Of a stretch of DNA of 64,000 nucleotides, positions 36,428-45,454 are shown piece after piece. The stretch is from assembly GCF_036226465.1 (NCBI RefSeq), contig NZ_CP108476.1:2728001-2792000 (forward strand), read 5' to 3'. The notes beneath the pieces were generated by a model. It searched no databases, had not been told where the DNA came from, and saw only the letters and a program-made list of their open reading frames with translations. The first letter of the stretch is position 1; each line of letters begins with the position of its first letter. The DNA is from Kitasatospora sp. NBC_01250. Lineage in GTDB: Bacteria; Actinomycetota; Actinomycetes; Streptomycetales; Streptomycetaceae. The position numbers were made by a program, and so were the translations under genes.

Positions 36428-37987
36428 CTACGCGGCGAGGGCGACGCGCCTGGGCGCCCGGCGACGGCCGGAGGAGCCCTGGTTGTCGCGACCGGCAGCG
36501 GCCCGGGCGTCGCCGCCGGCGTAGGCGGGGCGGCTGCGGCGGTTGCGTCCCGTGGACGGGCTGCGACGAGGGCGCTCGACGACGGGGTCGGCGATCGCGG
36601 TGGGGACGCCGGTGGGCACGCGGGCGCCGGTGATCCGAGCCAGTTCCTCGTCGCCGGCAGTGACCCGGGTGGATTCGGGGGTGATGCCGGCGGTGGTCAT
36701 CATGCGGGCCATCTCACGGCGTTGGTTGGGCAGGACGAGGGTGACGACGGTGCCGGACTCGCCGGCCCGGGCGGTGCGTCCGCCGCGGTGCAGGTAGTCC
36801 TTGTGGTCGCTCGGCGGGTCCAGGTTGACGACCAGGTCGAGCCCGTCGATGTGGATGCCGCGGGCGGCGACGTTGGTGGCGATCAGCGCGGTCACCGCGC
36901 CGGTGCGGAACTGCTCCAGGGTGCGGGTGCGCTGCGGCTGGGACTTGCCCCCGTGCAGCGCCGCGGCCTTCACCCCGGTGGAGAGCAGGTGGTCCACCAG
37001 GCGGTCGGCGCCGTGCTTGGTGTCGGTGAACATGATCACGCCGCCCTCGCGCGAGGCGATGTGCGCGATCGTGGCGTCCTTGTCCCGGCTCTGGACGTGC
37101 AGGACGTGGTGCTCCATGGTGCTGACCGCCGCGGCCGAGGGGTCCACCGAGTGGGTGACCGGGTCGGTGAGGAAGCGCCGCACCAGCCGGTCGACGTTGC
37201 GGTCCAGGGTGGCCGAGAACAGCATCGTCTGGCAGCCCTCGGCGACCTGGTCGAGAAGCTCGGTCACCTGCGGCAGAAAGCCCATGTCGGCCATCTGGTC
37301 GGCCTCGTCCAGCACGGTGATGCCGACGCCGTCGAGCTGGCAGTCGCCGCGCTGGATCAGGTCCTTGAGGCGGCCGGGGGTGGCCACCACGACCTCCGCC
37401 CCGCGGTTCAGCACCTGGGCCTGGCGGCCGATCGACATCCCGCCCACCACGGCCGCCATCCGCAGCCGCACCGCGTGGGCGAAGGGGGTGAGGGCGTCGG
37501 TGACCTGCTGCGCCAACTCGCGGGTGGGCACCAGCACCAGGGCCAGCGGCCGGCGCGGCTCGGCCCGCTGGCCGGCGGTGCGGGCGAGCACCGCGAGACC
37601 GAACGCGATGGTCTTGCCGGAGCCGGTGCGGCCGCGTCCCAGCACGTCGCGTCCGGCCAGCGAGTTCGGCAGCGTCGCGGCCTGGATCGGGAACGGCGAG
37701 GTGACGCCCTGGCGGGTCAGCACCGACAGCAGCGCCTTGGGCATGTCCAGTTCGTCGAACGACTCGACGGCCGGCAGCGCCGGGGTGGTACTGACCGGCA
37801 TCGCGAACTCGCCCTGCGGGGAGGAGTTCTGACGGGCACCGCGGCCGGAGGAGTTCCGGCCGCCGGTGGGCCTGTCGCCGTAGAAGGAGCTGCCGCCGGA
37901 GCGGGATCCGTAGCCGCCGCCGGAGCGGGAGCCTGCGCCGGAGCGGGAGTTGGCGTTCTGGTACGAGGAGCGACTGGAACGATTCAT
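36428..37987 (-). CDS. DEAD-box ATP-dependent RNA helicase
   Basis: 519-residue RNA helicase with all core motifs: Q-motif region, GRGRTGSGKT (Walker A), VLDEADQM (DEAD), FSATLD (SAT), HGGKSQPQR, ATNVAARGIHIDG and HRGGRTARAG. The N-terminus is Ser/Arg/Gly/Asn-rich and low complexity; the C-terminus is Arg-rich. ATG at 37987 with GAGGAAGG upstream. It is probably involved in RNA unfolding in cold or stress conditions, fitting the adjacent cold-shock gene. Confidence 0.95.
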   Translation of the reverse strand: MNRSSRSSYQNANSRSGAGSRSGGGYGSRSGGSSFYGDRPTGGRNSSGRGARQNSSPQGEFAMPVSTTPALPAVESFDELDMPKALLSVLTRQGVTSPFPIQAATLPNSLAGRDVLGRGRTGSGKTIAFGLAVLARTAGQRAEPRRPLALVLVPTRELAQQVTDALTPFAHAVRLRMAAVVGGMSIGRQAQVLNRGAEVVVATPGRLKDLIQRGDCQLDGVGITVLDEADQMADMGFLPQVTELLDQVAEGCQTMLFSATLDRNVDRLVRRFLTDPVTHSVDPSAAAVSTMEHHVLHVQSRDKDATIAHIASREGGVIMFTDTKHGADRLVDHLLSTGVKAAALHGGKSQPQRTRTLEQFRTGAVTALIATNVAARGIHIDGLDLVVNLDPPSDHKDYLHRGGRTARAGESGTVVTLVLPNQRREMARMMTTAGITPESTRVTAGDEELARITGARVPTGVPTAIADPVVERPRRSPSTGRNRRSRPAYAGGDARAAAGRDNQGSSGRRRAPRRVALAA

Positions 37988-38293
37988 GCGGGAGACCTTC
38001 CTCAGGGCGGCACGTCGCAAGGAAGGCTCCGCGGCGCGGGGCGCCGACGGGAGACCGCAAGGGAACGGGCCGAGAGATGTGACAGGCGGGGCGTGGACGG
38101 TAGAACCGTGCGGCACGTCACCTACGGTCGGCGCTCACCGCGAAGGGGCGGGAGCGAGGACCTCGAACCGTGGGATGTCACGGCAGGGCGGCGCCGATCC
38201 GGACGCGGCGCTGGGCGTCTCGCGTGGGGATGGCCGCCGGTGGCGGAGCCAGGGGGCCTGAACGGCCGGGTAAAAGCATGGTGGCGCAAGGCC

Positions 38294-38336
38294 GAGGGGC
38301 CCGCACCGGGCATCATGTACGCGGTGCGGGCCCCTC
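38294..38336. terminator. Terminator hairpin after the cold-shock gene
   Basis: 15-bp perfect arms (38294-38308 and 38322-38336), 30 bp past the minus-strand cold-shock stop. Confidence 0.8.
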
Positions 38337-38365
38337 GCTGCTAGGCGGGTGCCATGGCAGAAAAA

Positions 38366-38569
38366 CTACAGCGGACGAATGTTCTCGGCCTGCGGGCCCT
38401 TCTGGCCCTGCGTGACGTCGAACTCGACCTTCTGGCCCTCGAGCAGCTCACGGAAGCCGTTGGCGTTGATGTTCGAGTAGTGGGCGAAGACGTCAGCGCC
38501 GCCACCGTCCTGCTCGATGAAGCCGAAGCCCTTTTCCGCGTTGAACCACTTCACAGTGCCATTAGCCAT
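38366..38569 (-). CDS. Cold-shock protein (CspA family)
   Basis: 67-residue single-strand nucleic-acid-binding protein. RNP1 is KGFGFIEQD and RNP2 is [20 protein letters not shown] opens the OB fold. ATG at 38569 with GAAGGAG upstream. A long untranslated leader precedes it, as in other csp genes. Confidence 0.95.
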   Translation of the reverse strand: MANGTVKWFNAEKGFGFIEQDGGGADVFAHYSNINANGFRELLEGQKVEFDVTQGQKGPQAENIRPL

Positions 38570-38750
38570 AAAAAATTCTCCTTCAAGGGGCTGTCCGGAG
38601 CACGCACAGCGCGGGCTCCGAGTCGCCGCGATGAGCACCCACCCGGGGAAGAGCCGGGAAACAGAAATGCGCCTGCGAAACATCAGCAGGCGCACACAAA
38701 GTTCATGGGAACCACTACTGCAACTAAGAAGACTCTAGCAGCCCCGGGCC
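38570..38750 (-). promoter_or_regulatory. Cold-shock gene 5' leader
   Basis: About 180 bp with no gene but a hairpin (arms TGCGCCTGC 38668-38676 and GCAGGCGCA 38686-38694) and a TAGAGT-like -10 near 38745 on the minus strand. The leader may be thermosensitive as in other csp mRNAs; that is inference. Confidence 0.4.
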
Positions 38751-39067
38751 CGCCACGGCGGAATATGTCACCCCCAGTTTCGCAGGACCCTCCCCCGCCG
38801 GGCCGCCGACCCGAGCAGCCAGGAGCATCAACACACCGTGTGAACAGGCTTGTTGATCGCCTGGTGGCCTCTCCGGAGCGGTGGCTCCGCCAGCGGTGCG
38901 ACGCGGACAAGCCCCCGACACGCCGACCCCGGACACGGGTCGGCCACCGTGCCAGCCGTCATCGGCAGCAGCGGAGACAGCGCGAACCGATCCGAAACTC
39001 CACCTCATTCGCAGTCGGGTCCCGGCGAACGGGCCCGCCCCGCGATTTCCGGCGCATACTGCAAGGA

Positions 39068-39295
39068 ATGACGAAATCAGTAGCAGTCCGCCGGCCCCTG
39101 CCCACCAGTCCCTTCAAGGCCCGGGTCGAGGCGCCCCTGAAGCGGTTCGCCGTGGGCGACCGCGTCACCCACGACCGCTACGGCCTCGGCCGGGCCATCG
39201 GCGTCGAAGGCGACAGCGACATCGCCGTACTCGTCGACTTCGGATCGCGGCAAGAACGCATCACCCAGCCGTACACCGCCATGTTCAAACTCTGA
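39068..39295 (+). CDS. Small Tudor-like protein resembling the UvrD/PcrA C-terminus
   Basis: 75 residues with ATG at 39068 after AAGGA. The C-terminal half, FAVGDRVTHDRYGLGRAIGV then DIAVLVDFGSRQERI, matches the Tudor-like domain at the end of UvrD/PcrA helicases, which contacts RNA polymerase. The first 25 residues are basic. Stand-alone copies are common in actinobacteria; the role is not known and RNA-polymerase contact is only a suggestion. Confidence 0.6.
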   Translation: MTKSVAVRRPLPTSPFKARVEAPLKRFAVGDRVTHDRYGLGRAIGVEGDSDIAVLVDFGSRQERITQPYTAMFKL

Positions 39296-39301
39296 CCCAG
39301 G

Positions 39302-39392
39302 GCGCCGCCGGGCGTACCGAGTTCCGCGGTATCCGCGGCGCGCTCGTGCCGGCCCTGTCGGAGGTCCTCGACGCCGCGGGCTTCACCGTCAG
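39302..39392 (+). pseudogene. Duplicate fragment of the gene at 46067
   Basis: About 90 bp nearly identical to 46255-46345, reading GRTEFRGIRGALVPALSEVL then DAAGFTV on the plus strand. No start and no downstream continuation. It shows that the hypothetical gene at 46067 was partly duplicated and translocated about 7 kb. Confidence 0.75.
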
Positions 39393-39523
39393 CGCCGAGG
39401 CTTGTGGAGGAGTTTCACCATCGCGATCTCCTCCGTGGCTGTGACTGCCCTGGCCGGCCGGCTCTCGTGCGGCTGCCCGGCCAGGGAACGGCCGGCCCTG
39501 AGTCCGCTGCCAACCCGTCCAGG

Positions 39524-40060
39524 TCAGCCGGCGAGCAGGTCGGTGAGGTCGTCGGCGTGTTCTTCCTCTTCTTCGAGGATGGACTCGATGAGACGCCGGG
39601 TGGTGGGGTCGTGGTCGCCGAGCCAGCGGGCGATCTCCTGGTAGGTGGAGATGACGATCCGCTCGGCCAGCAGGTTGTGCTCCAGCATGGCCCTGAGGTC
39701 CTTCTCGGCCGGCGTGGTGTAGTCGGTGTGGGCGCGCTGGGCGAGGGTGGCGGGGTCGAAGTCGGGTTCGCCGCCGAGCTGGGCGATCCGCCCGGCGGCC
39801 CGCAGGGCGTGCTGCATCTCCTCGGCGGCATGCTCGGTGAACTCCGCGGCCACCTGGGCGCGGTCGATGCCGGCGGCGGAGATCGCGTGCCGCGTGTAGC
39901 GCAGCCAGCAGACCACCTCGGTGGCGACCACGTCGTTCAGTACGGCGATCACTTTCTCGGCGTCCAAGCCGTAGGTGCTGGTCACGGCTCCTTCGGCCAT
40001 TTTCTGCCGGGCCTCGTCCCGGATCCGGGTCACGTCGATGACGAAGTCGTCGCCTGCCAT
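39524..40060 (-). CDS. Ferritin-like diiron protein (bacterioferritin-type)
   Basis: 178-residue four-helix protein. Iron ligands appear as ATEVVCW (Glu), EFTEHAAEEMQHA (ExxH), EHNLLAERIVI (Glu) and EEEEEHADDL (ExxH). Similar actinobacterial proteins are annotated as bacterioferritin or ferritin-like. Probable roles are iron storage or peroxide protection. ATG at 40060. Confidence 0.85.
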   Translation of the reverse strand: MAGDDFVIDVTRIRDEARQKMAEGAVTSTYGLDAEKVIAVLNDVVATEVVCWLRYTRHAISAAGIDRAQVAAEFTEHAAEEMQHALRAAGRIAQLGGEPDFDPATLAQRAHTDYTTPAEKDLRAMLEHNLLAERIVISTYQEIARWLGDHDPTTRRLIESILEEEEEHADDLTDLLAG

Positions 40061-40201
40061 GCGGTACTCCCAAGTGGTGGAGGGGGGAGGGTCCGCAGAC
40101 GCCTTCCCGATGCCGGGCGACGTGACACCGGGACGGGCACGACACCACCGATTCGCACCACACCGATGCCGTTTCCGCTCACGGTTGGGCCGCTCGGGGT
40201 G

Positions 40202-40918
40202 TCAGCCGGTCAGGGGGTCGAGGTCGCGCAGGAAGTCACCGAATCCGCCGCGGGCGCGGGGATTGCGTCGCGCGGAGGTGGTGACGGGGCTGCGGGCAGT
40301 GCGTTGGATGCGGTGGCCGGCGGCTTCCAGGGCGGTGACCAGGGCGCTGTCCTCGCCGGCGGGCAGCGGCCGGAAGCCGCCGGCTGCGCGGTAGGCGTCG
40401 GCCCGCACGGCGAGGTTCGCCCCGTGGACGTGGCGATGCCCGTCAGCGGTCCACTTGCGCTGGTAGTGCCGTCGGAAGGCGGCGGCGGCGCCTTCCGGGT
40501 GGCCGGTCCAGTCCGCGACGCGGACGGTGCCCACGACCGCGTGCCAGCCGCGGGCCGCGTGGGCGAGCTGGTGGGCGAGCCAGTCGGCCGGGACTCGGGA
40601 GTCGGCGTCGGTGTGGGCCAGCCACACACTGTCCAGGGTGAGACCCGGCCAGGAGGCGAGGGTGCTGTCCAGGGCGCGGTCGCTGCCGGCCGCGCGAGCC
40701 GCCCCGACGTTGCCCGCGGTCAGTTCCAGCAGTTCCGCACCGTGCCCGCGGGCGATGGCCGCGGTGCCGTCCGTGCAGGCGTCGGCCACCACGATCACCC
40801 GGCTGGGCAGGTCGCGTACGCGCGGGTGGCGGATGGCCCGGTGCAGCGCGTCCAGGCAGTCGCCGAGCAGTTCCTCCTCGTCGCGGGCGGGGACGACGGC
40901 AGCCAGCGCACGGATCAC
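40202..40918 (-). CDS. Family 2 glycosyltransferase
   Basis: 238 residues, GT-A fold: VVPARDEEELLGDCLDAL at the start, VIVVADACTDGT, and the metal-binding HTDADSRVP. Ends with HVHGANLAVRADAYRAAGGF. GTG at 40918 overlaps the preceding methyltransferase stop (GTGA). Last gene of a four-gene minus-strand cassette in which every junction overlaps by 4 bp. Confidence 0.88.
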   Translation of the reverse strand: MIRALAAVVPARDEEELLGDCLDALHRAIRHPRVRDLPSRVIVVADACTDGTAAIARGHGAELLELTAGNVGAARAAGSDRALDSTLASWPGLTLDSVWLAHTDADSRVPADWLAHQLAHAARGWHAVVGTVRVADWTGHPEGAAAAFRRHYQRKWTADGHRHVHGANLAVRADAYRAAGGFRPLPAGEDSALVTALEAAGHRIQRTARSPVTTSARRNPRARGGFGDFLRDLDPLTG

Positions 40919-41580
40919 GTCAGCCCCTCCAAGGCGGCGACCGAGAGGCGGGCCGCCGGGGTGCCGGGCTGTTCGGGCCGGGTGAAGACGTCGAGGAGGA
41001 AGTCCGGCTCGGTGTGCGCGGCGATCCGCACCAGGGCGGGATGGCTGCGGGCCTGGTCGTGAACGGCTTCGGCGCTGCGGGCGTGGTCGGCGACCGGGTG
41101 GCGCCAGTGGACGAGCAGCACGGTCCCTCCCGGCTCCAGGGAGTGCACCGCGCGGTCCAGGATGTCGGCGGTGGCGGCGGTGGTGAAGTAGTACAGCAGC
41201 TCGGACAGCACGATGAGGTCGAAGCTCTTCGCGGGCCAATCGTCGGGCAGCAGACGGTGCTCCACCTGCACGTGCGGTAGCTGGGCGAGGCGGACCCGTG
41301 CCTGCGCGAGGGCGCGCTCCTCCCGGTCGCAGGACAGGAGGGCCTGGCAGCGATCGGCGAGCATGGCGGACAGGACTCCGACCGAGCAGCCCGGCTCGAA
41401 CGCGCTGCGGTAGACCGGCTCGGGGAGGGCCGCGAGCGTCAGGGCGTACTTGCGCTGCTCGTACCAGCGTTCCGCGAGCTGCCAGGGATCGTCGTGATCG
41501 GCATACATGCGGGTGAAGTAGGTCCCCGGCGTTCCGGTGTCCTGCGGCTGTGCTCCCGTGGTCGCGTGGGGCGTGGTCAT
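40915..41580 (-). CDS. SAM-dependent methyltransferase (NodS-like)
   Basis: 221 residues. SAM-binding motif I is FEPGCSVGVLSAML; motif II lies near SFDLIVLSELLYYF. The N-terminus FTRMYADHDDPWQLAERWYE with RKYALTLAALP is typical of NodS-like or associated methyltransferases next to PIG-L deacetylases. ATG at 41580 overlaps the deacetylase stop (ATGA). Confidence 0.88.
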   Translation of the reverse strand: MTTPHATTGAQPQDTGTPGTYFTRMYADHDDPWQLAERWYEQRKYALTLAALPEPVYRSAFEPGCSVGVLSAMLADRCQALLSCDREERALAQARVRLAQLPHVQVEHRLLPDDWPAKSFDLIVLSELLYYFTTAATADILDRAVHSLEPGGTVLLVHWRHPVADHARSAEAVHDQARSHPALVRIAAHTEPDFLLDVFTRPEQPGTPAARLSVAALEGLT

Positions 41581-42389
41581 CGCCAGATCACCTCGAAGTC
41601 GCGGCTGAAATGGGCAAGTTCGGCGGGAGGCAGGATCGCCTCGTCCTGCGGCCCATCGCCGAGCGGCTCGATCTGGCTGCGGAAGCACTGCAGTGCCGCG
41701 CGCTTGCGGGCCCGGGCGGCCGGAGGCAGCGCGATGCGGGCCGCGCGGTGCCAGGGCAGCCGTCGATCGCCGGGCACCGCCCAGTGCCACGCCCACACCG
41801 GGTACTCCCACACGGGCACGCCCCGTGCCGTGCCGGCCGCCAGTGCTGCGCGGCCCGCGGCCTCGTGGTCCGGGTGCAGGTCCCGGCTGAACGGCGCCAC
41901 GCACAGGTCGCAGTCCGCCAGCAGTCCGGCCAGCTCACTGGTCAGTCCCTGTTCGTGCCGGGCGAGCCCGCTGTCGGGCAGGCCCAGTGCCACGCTCTGC
42001 ACGTCGGCACCCAACTGGCCCAGCGCTTGGCGCAGTTCCCGTGTGCGGACGGCCGCGAGGTTGCGGGCCGCGGGGGCGGTGCTGTGCGGGTGGGAGGCCT
42101 CGCCGTCGGTGACGGACACCAGGCGCACCCGGACGCCGGCTGCCGCGAGGACGGCGATCGTGCCGCCGAAGCCGAGGACCTCGTCGTCGGGGTGGGCGGC
42201 CACCACCAGGACCCTCGGGGGACGGTCCCGCGGGGCCGGCAGGCAGGCGAGCGGGTCGATGACGGGAAGGCTGCGAAGTGCGGGCCAGGTCTGCCAGTCC
42301 TCTTCGGGCGTCCCGGTCTCCTGGATGGGGTCGGCTGCAGTCCGCTTCGGGGCGAGAGCGGTCGGTGGCGGGGCCGGGTGGCTCGTCAC
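41577..42389 (-). CDS. PIG-L/LmbE-family deacetylase
   Basis: 270-residue zinc deacetylase: VVAAHPDDEVLGFGGT carries the AHPDDE metal motif and SRDLHPDHEAAG the second histidine. Family members remove acetyl groups from N-acetylglucosaminyl compounds, including mycothiol, teicoplanin-type and LPS intermediates. I chose the GTG at 42389, which overlaps the previous stop (GTGA) and follows GGAGGAGAT; the ATG at 42401 is an alternative. Confidence 0.88.
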   Translation of the reverse strand: MTSHPAPPPTALAPKRTAADPIQETGTPEEDWQTWPALRSLPVIDPLACLPAPRDRPPRVLVVAAHPDDEVLGFGGTIAVLAAAGVRVRLVSVTDGEASHPHSTAPAARNLAAVRTRELRQALGQLGADVQSVALGLPDSGLARHEQGLTSELAGLLADCDLCVAPFSRDLHPDHEAAGRAALAAGTARGVPVWEYPVWAWHWAVPGDRRLPWHRAARIALPPAARARKRAALQCFRSQIEPLGDGPQDEAILPPAELAHFSRDFEVIWR

Positions 42390-43447
42390 ATCTCCTCCCA
42401 TTCCAGTCGGGTGCCGCTGGCGGCCTTGCCGAGGGCGGCCAGGTCACGCTCGCCATGGTGCTGGCGCAGGTAGACCGTCAGGTCCGCGACGGCGCGGGCA
42501 TGAACGGCGTCATGGCCCAGCGGGGCGGCGCCCAGCGCCCGGCCGACCCGGGCCAGGACGTCGGCGGCGGCGTTCTCGACGGCGGCACGCACGCGCATCG
42601 TGCGACGGTGCGCGGTGCCGTCCGTGTCGAGGGGATCGGCGTCCACGGCCGCGGCGGCACTGGCAAGCAGCGTGTCGACGGTGGCCAGACGGGCGTCGAC
42701 GGCGCCGAGGTGCGCCAGGGCGTGCGGGTCCAGGTCCCACGTGCGCGAGGCGGTCAGCAGCGTGCGGGCGACCGCGCGGGCACCGCCGTGCCAGCAAGCC
42801 GCGACACCGATCCCTCCGTGGTGGAATCCGGGACGCTCCAGGTAGGCGCCCGGCTCTCCGACCGGGCTGGCCCGGACGCCGTCGAGGTTCACGTCCAGGG
42901 TGTCGCTGCCCGCCATGCCCGGGCCGGGCCAGCTGTCCGGCAGCGGGCCGACACCAGGCTGCTCGACCTCGACGGCGAACAGACGCCGCCGCTCCCCTTC
43001 GCGGGCGGTCACGAGCGCGTGCGTGCACACCCGGGCGCCCGAGCAGAAGGGTTTCACGCCGAAGAGCCGCCATCCGCCCGGCAGCCGGCGTGCCTCCAGG
43101 GTGTAGCCGGGCGGTTCGGCCGCCCACACCCCCCAGCGGGCGCCGTCCGCAGCCGTCGGCAGGTCTTCCGTTGCCGGTATGCCGAGTTCGGCGAGGATCG
43201 CGACGGCGTCCGTGTGGCCCTCGGCAAGCCGGGCCAGCGACAGGTCCCACTGAGCCCAGCGGGTGAGCGCCTCCCAACGGGCACGGGTCCGCCCCCCGCC
43301 GGGCAGCGGCAGATCCAGCTCGCCGCAGGCCGCCATCCGTGTGAACGCCTCGGCGACGCACCGGCGGTGGTCCTCCGCACCGGCACCGGTCCTGGCGGCC
43401 TCGTTCCAGCTGCCCCGCACGCCGACTCCCGTTTCGGTGGCGCTCAT
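42386..43447 (-). CDS. Acyl-CoA dehydrogenase-like flavoprotein
   Basis: 353 residues with a weakly conserved acyl-CoA dehydrogenase layout: helical N-terminal domain, a middle beta domain (GVKPFCSGARVCTHALVTA and DTLDVNLDGVRA), and C-terminal helices. The active-site Glu region is not clear. First gene of the cassette with PIG-L deacetylase, methyltransferase and glycosyltransferase genes. The same four families occur together in other actinobacteria to my knowledge, but the product is undescribed as far as I know. Confidence 0.8.
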   Translation of the reverse strand: MSATETGVGVRGSWNEAARTGAGAEDHRRCVAEAFTRMAACGELDLPLPGGGRTRARWEALTRWAQWDLSLARLAEGHTDAVAILAELGIPATEDLPTAADGARWGVWAAEPPGYTLEARRLPGGWRLFGVKPFCSGARVCTHALVTAREGERRRLFAVEVEQPGVGPLPDSWPGPGMAGSDTLDVNLDGVRASPVGEPGAYLERPGFHHGGIGVAACWHGGARAVARTLLTASRTWDLDPHALAHLGAVDARLATVDTLLASAAAAVDADPLDTDGTAHRRTMRVRAAVENAAADVLARVGRALGAAPLGHDAVHARAVADLTVYLRQHHGERDLAALGKAASGTRLEWEEM

Positions 43448-43806
43448 GGGCTACCGGCCCTGTCGGTCCTGCGGGGATCAGGCTGCCGCGGGGACCGCGC
43501 AGGCCATGGCGGCAGGACGGAGGGCCGCAAGGACGATCCAGCGATCACGTCGTACTCCTCACCATTGCGCCGGGCGGAGCGGCGCAGACACTCGACGTTG
43601 CTCCGACTCTGCACCGCACGCCGGGCGCCCGCACGCCCGGAGCGGCCCCGCCCCGAGCGGCGACCCGACCGATCGGCCTCGCTTCAGGAGCTTCACATCG
43701 GCGCAGCGGTGCGCCGTGTCGCCGATCCGCCCGAAGGCGCAGGCATGGCTCCGCGCGGTCGGGGCAGACGAGGGCGACCCCGCCAGACGCTCAGGAGGCT
43801 TGACCG
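43448..43806. other. Intergenic region
   Basis: About 360 bp without a supportable gene, between the cassette start and the STAS gene; must hold two divergent promoters. Confidence 0.4.
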
Positions 43807-44205
43807 ATGTCCACCCCGATCTCCGACGGCACCACCGGGCTGACCGTGAGCTGTGTGATCCGGGATCAGGTAGCCGTGCTGTCGGTGACCGGTGAACTCG
43901 ACATCGACACCGGGCCGTTGCTCTACGTCCACCTCGCCAACCAGCTGTCCCACGGCCGCAAGCACGTGATCGTGGATCTGAGCGGAGTGCCGTTCATGGA
44001 CTCGTCGGGCCTGAACGTCATCATCCGCTCGATGCGCGAGACAAGGCTGGCCGGCGGGAGTCTGACGCTTACGGCTCTGACTCCCACCGTCGACAAGCTC
44101 TTCCGCCTCACCGGAATCGGTCTCACCCACCCGGTCCAGCCTGATGTCGAGTCGGCACTGGCCACCCTCGATCCGGTGTCCACGAGTTCCCAGGGCGCTC
44201 CGTGA
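43807..44205 (+). CDS. STAS-domain anti-sigma factor antagonist
   Basis: 132 residues with a single STAS domain like SpoIIAA/RsbV/BldG. VLSVTGELDIDTGPLL opens it; the phosphorylatable serine lies in DLSGVPFMDSSGLNVI. It should bind a cognate anti-sigma kinase when unphosphorylated. ATG at 43807 behind AGGAGG. No kinase gene nearby; a second STAS gene lies at 56327. Confidence 0.92.
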   Translation: MSTPISDGTTGLTVSCVIRDQVAVLSVTGELDIDTGPLLYVHLANQLSHGRKHVIVDLSGVPFMDSSGLNVIIRSMRETRLAGGSLTLTALTPTVDKLFRLTGIGLTHPVQPDVESALATLDPVSTSSQGAP

Positions 44206-44482
44206 CATCGCCGATGGACATCCTCCGCAGGGCTGCTGGCTGCCAGCGTTGACCCCACCGCCCGAAGGGCCGCCCTGCGCGGCTGCGGCCCGAAGGCTCA
44301 CCTAGCGACCCTTCGGGCCCGAGCCCCCCTACCGTCCTACCGTGGCCCGGGACCGGGCAGAGCTCGCTGGTCCCGCACCGCGGGCCCGGCGTGGACGTGG
44401 ACGCGCTGCCGCCGGACCACCAGCGGATCCTCGCGATCGTTCGGGGCGCTCCGACCCAGCGGGCGCTGTGGCGCCAGGCCGA

Positions 44483-44725
44483 CTACCGGGGTGCCGGCGG
44501 CCGACTGCTGTGCTGCCGGGTGGCGTCGAGGGCGTCGCGCAGGGCGGGCAGGTCGGCGATGACGGCCTGCTCGGCGAAGCGGGCCAGCAGCCTGCGCAGG
44601 ACCCGCTCGTCCTGGTCGCGCACGGCTTCGGCGATGGCCGCCGCCAGCGACGCCTGGGTATGGGGGTCGGGGATGCGCACGTGCGGCGCGGCCTGCGGCC
44701 CTTCCACCGCTCGCCTCCCATTCAT
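44483..44725 (-). CDS. Hypothetical helical protein
   Basis: 80 residues, mainly helical and charged: TQASLAAAIAEAVRDQDERV then LLARFAEQAVIADLPALRDAL. No family recognised. ATG at 44725 has a poor ribosome-binding site. The amphipathic helix pattern suggests it is real; the start could lie further upstream in the same frame. Confidence 0.45.
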   Translation of the reverse strand: MNGRRAVEGPQAAPHVRIPDPHTQASLAAAIAEAVRDQDERVLRRLLARFAEQAVIADLPALRDALDATRQHSSRPPAPR

Positions 44726-45454
44726 TCGTAGTCCTGGGCCGCTGCACGCGGCGTCCTGCGGCAGGGGCGCGGCTGCGGGACCGGCCCGCCCCCGCGCGGG
44801 ACGGAGAATACCTCCCCGACCGCCATGGAAAAATCTGTGCTCGCTGGAGTAGACATTGCCCCGATCCGTGGCTAGGGTTTCTCTCGTAGACGCGGTCGAG
44901 CGGTACCCGCCAGACACGAACTGGCGGTCAGCAGTACGGAAGTTCGCAGGTCGGCACGGTTGCAGGGTTCTGAAGCCAGGAATGGTGCAGTGAGGCGACA
45001 GGACCGGCGGCCGGGCCGGGCGGCCCGCGGGTATCAGGGGCCGCCATCAGCGGTACCGCAGTTCAGCAAGTGCACTACCAGCAGGTGAAGTTGGGTTGAC
45101 CAGCGGTTGGCAGTTCAGCCGTACCGAGCAGGTCGCGTTACCCGGCAGTTGGAAGTACCCGCAGTTCGCAGTAGTCCAGTCAGTACAGAGGATGAATGGA
45201 GGGGACAGAGCGCCATCAGGATCGCCCGGCCCGTGAGGCATTCACCCGGGCGGAATCCGAAGACCCCAAGGCAAGGACGGTGGTTTCCGGTCACGCATAC
45301 GCGATCCCCGCACGCCCCCTCCCCCGGGGCCGTGCGGACATAAGGAACCCGGCCTCAAGGCCGGTAGATGGTGTAAATACCCTTCGGGGCCCCGGGAGCC
45401 GCAATGGCCCCGGGGCCCCTCAGCGCGTCCCCGACACGATCAAGAAGAGGTGCA
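44726..45454. promoter_or_regulatory. Long region upstream of the MerR-type regulator
   Basis: 730 bp without a supportable gene. From about 44925 to 45185 it is less GC-rich and studded with recurring CAGTT(C/G)-type units (for example at 45057, 45107, 45141 and 45161), possibly protein-binding repeats. The right end carries the hairpin at 45386-45419. Confidence 0.4.
45386..45419. terminator. Strong GC hairpin in the MerR-gene leader
   Basis: 11-bp arms, GGGGCCCCGGG at 45386 and CCCGGGGCCCC at 45409, 36 bp before the regulator start codon. It could terminate upstream transcription or attenuate the regulator. Confidence 0.6.

Noticed and set aside
36425..38344. Plus-strand open frame of 639 codons opposite the helicase
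   Set aside because: Gly/Ala/Val/His-rich shadow of the DEAD-box gene, which has all its motifs on the minus strand.
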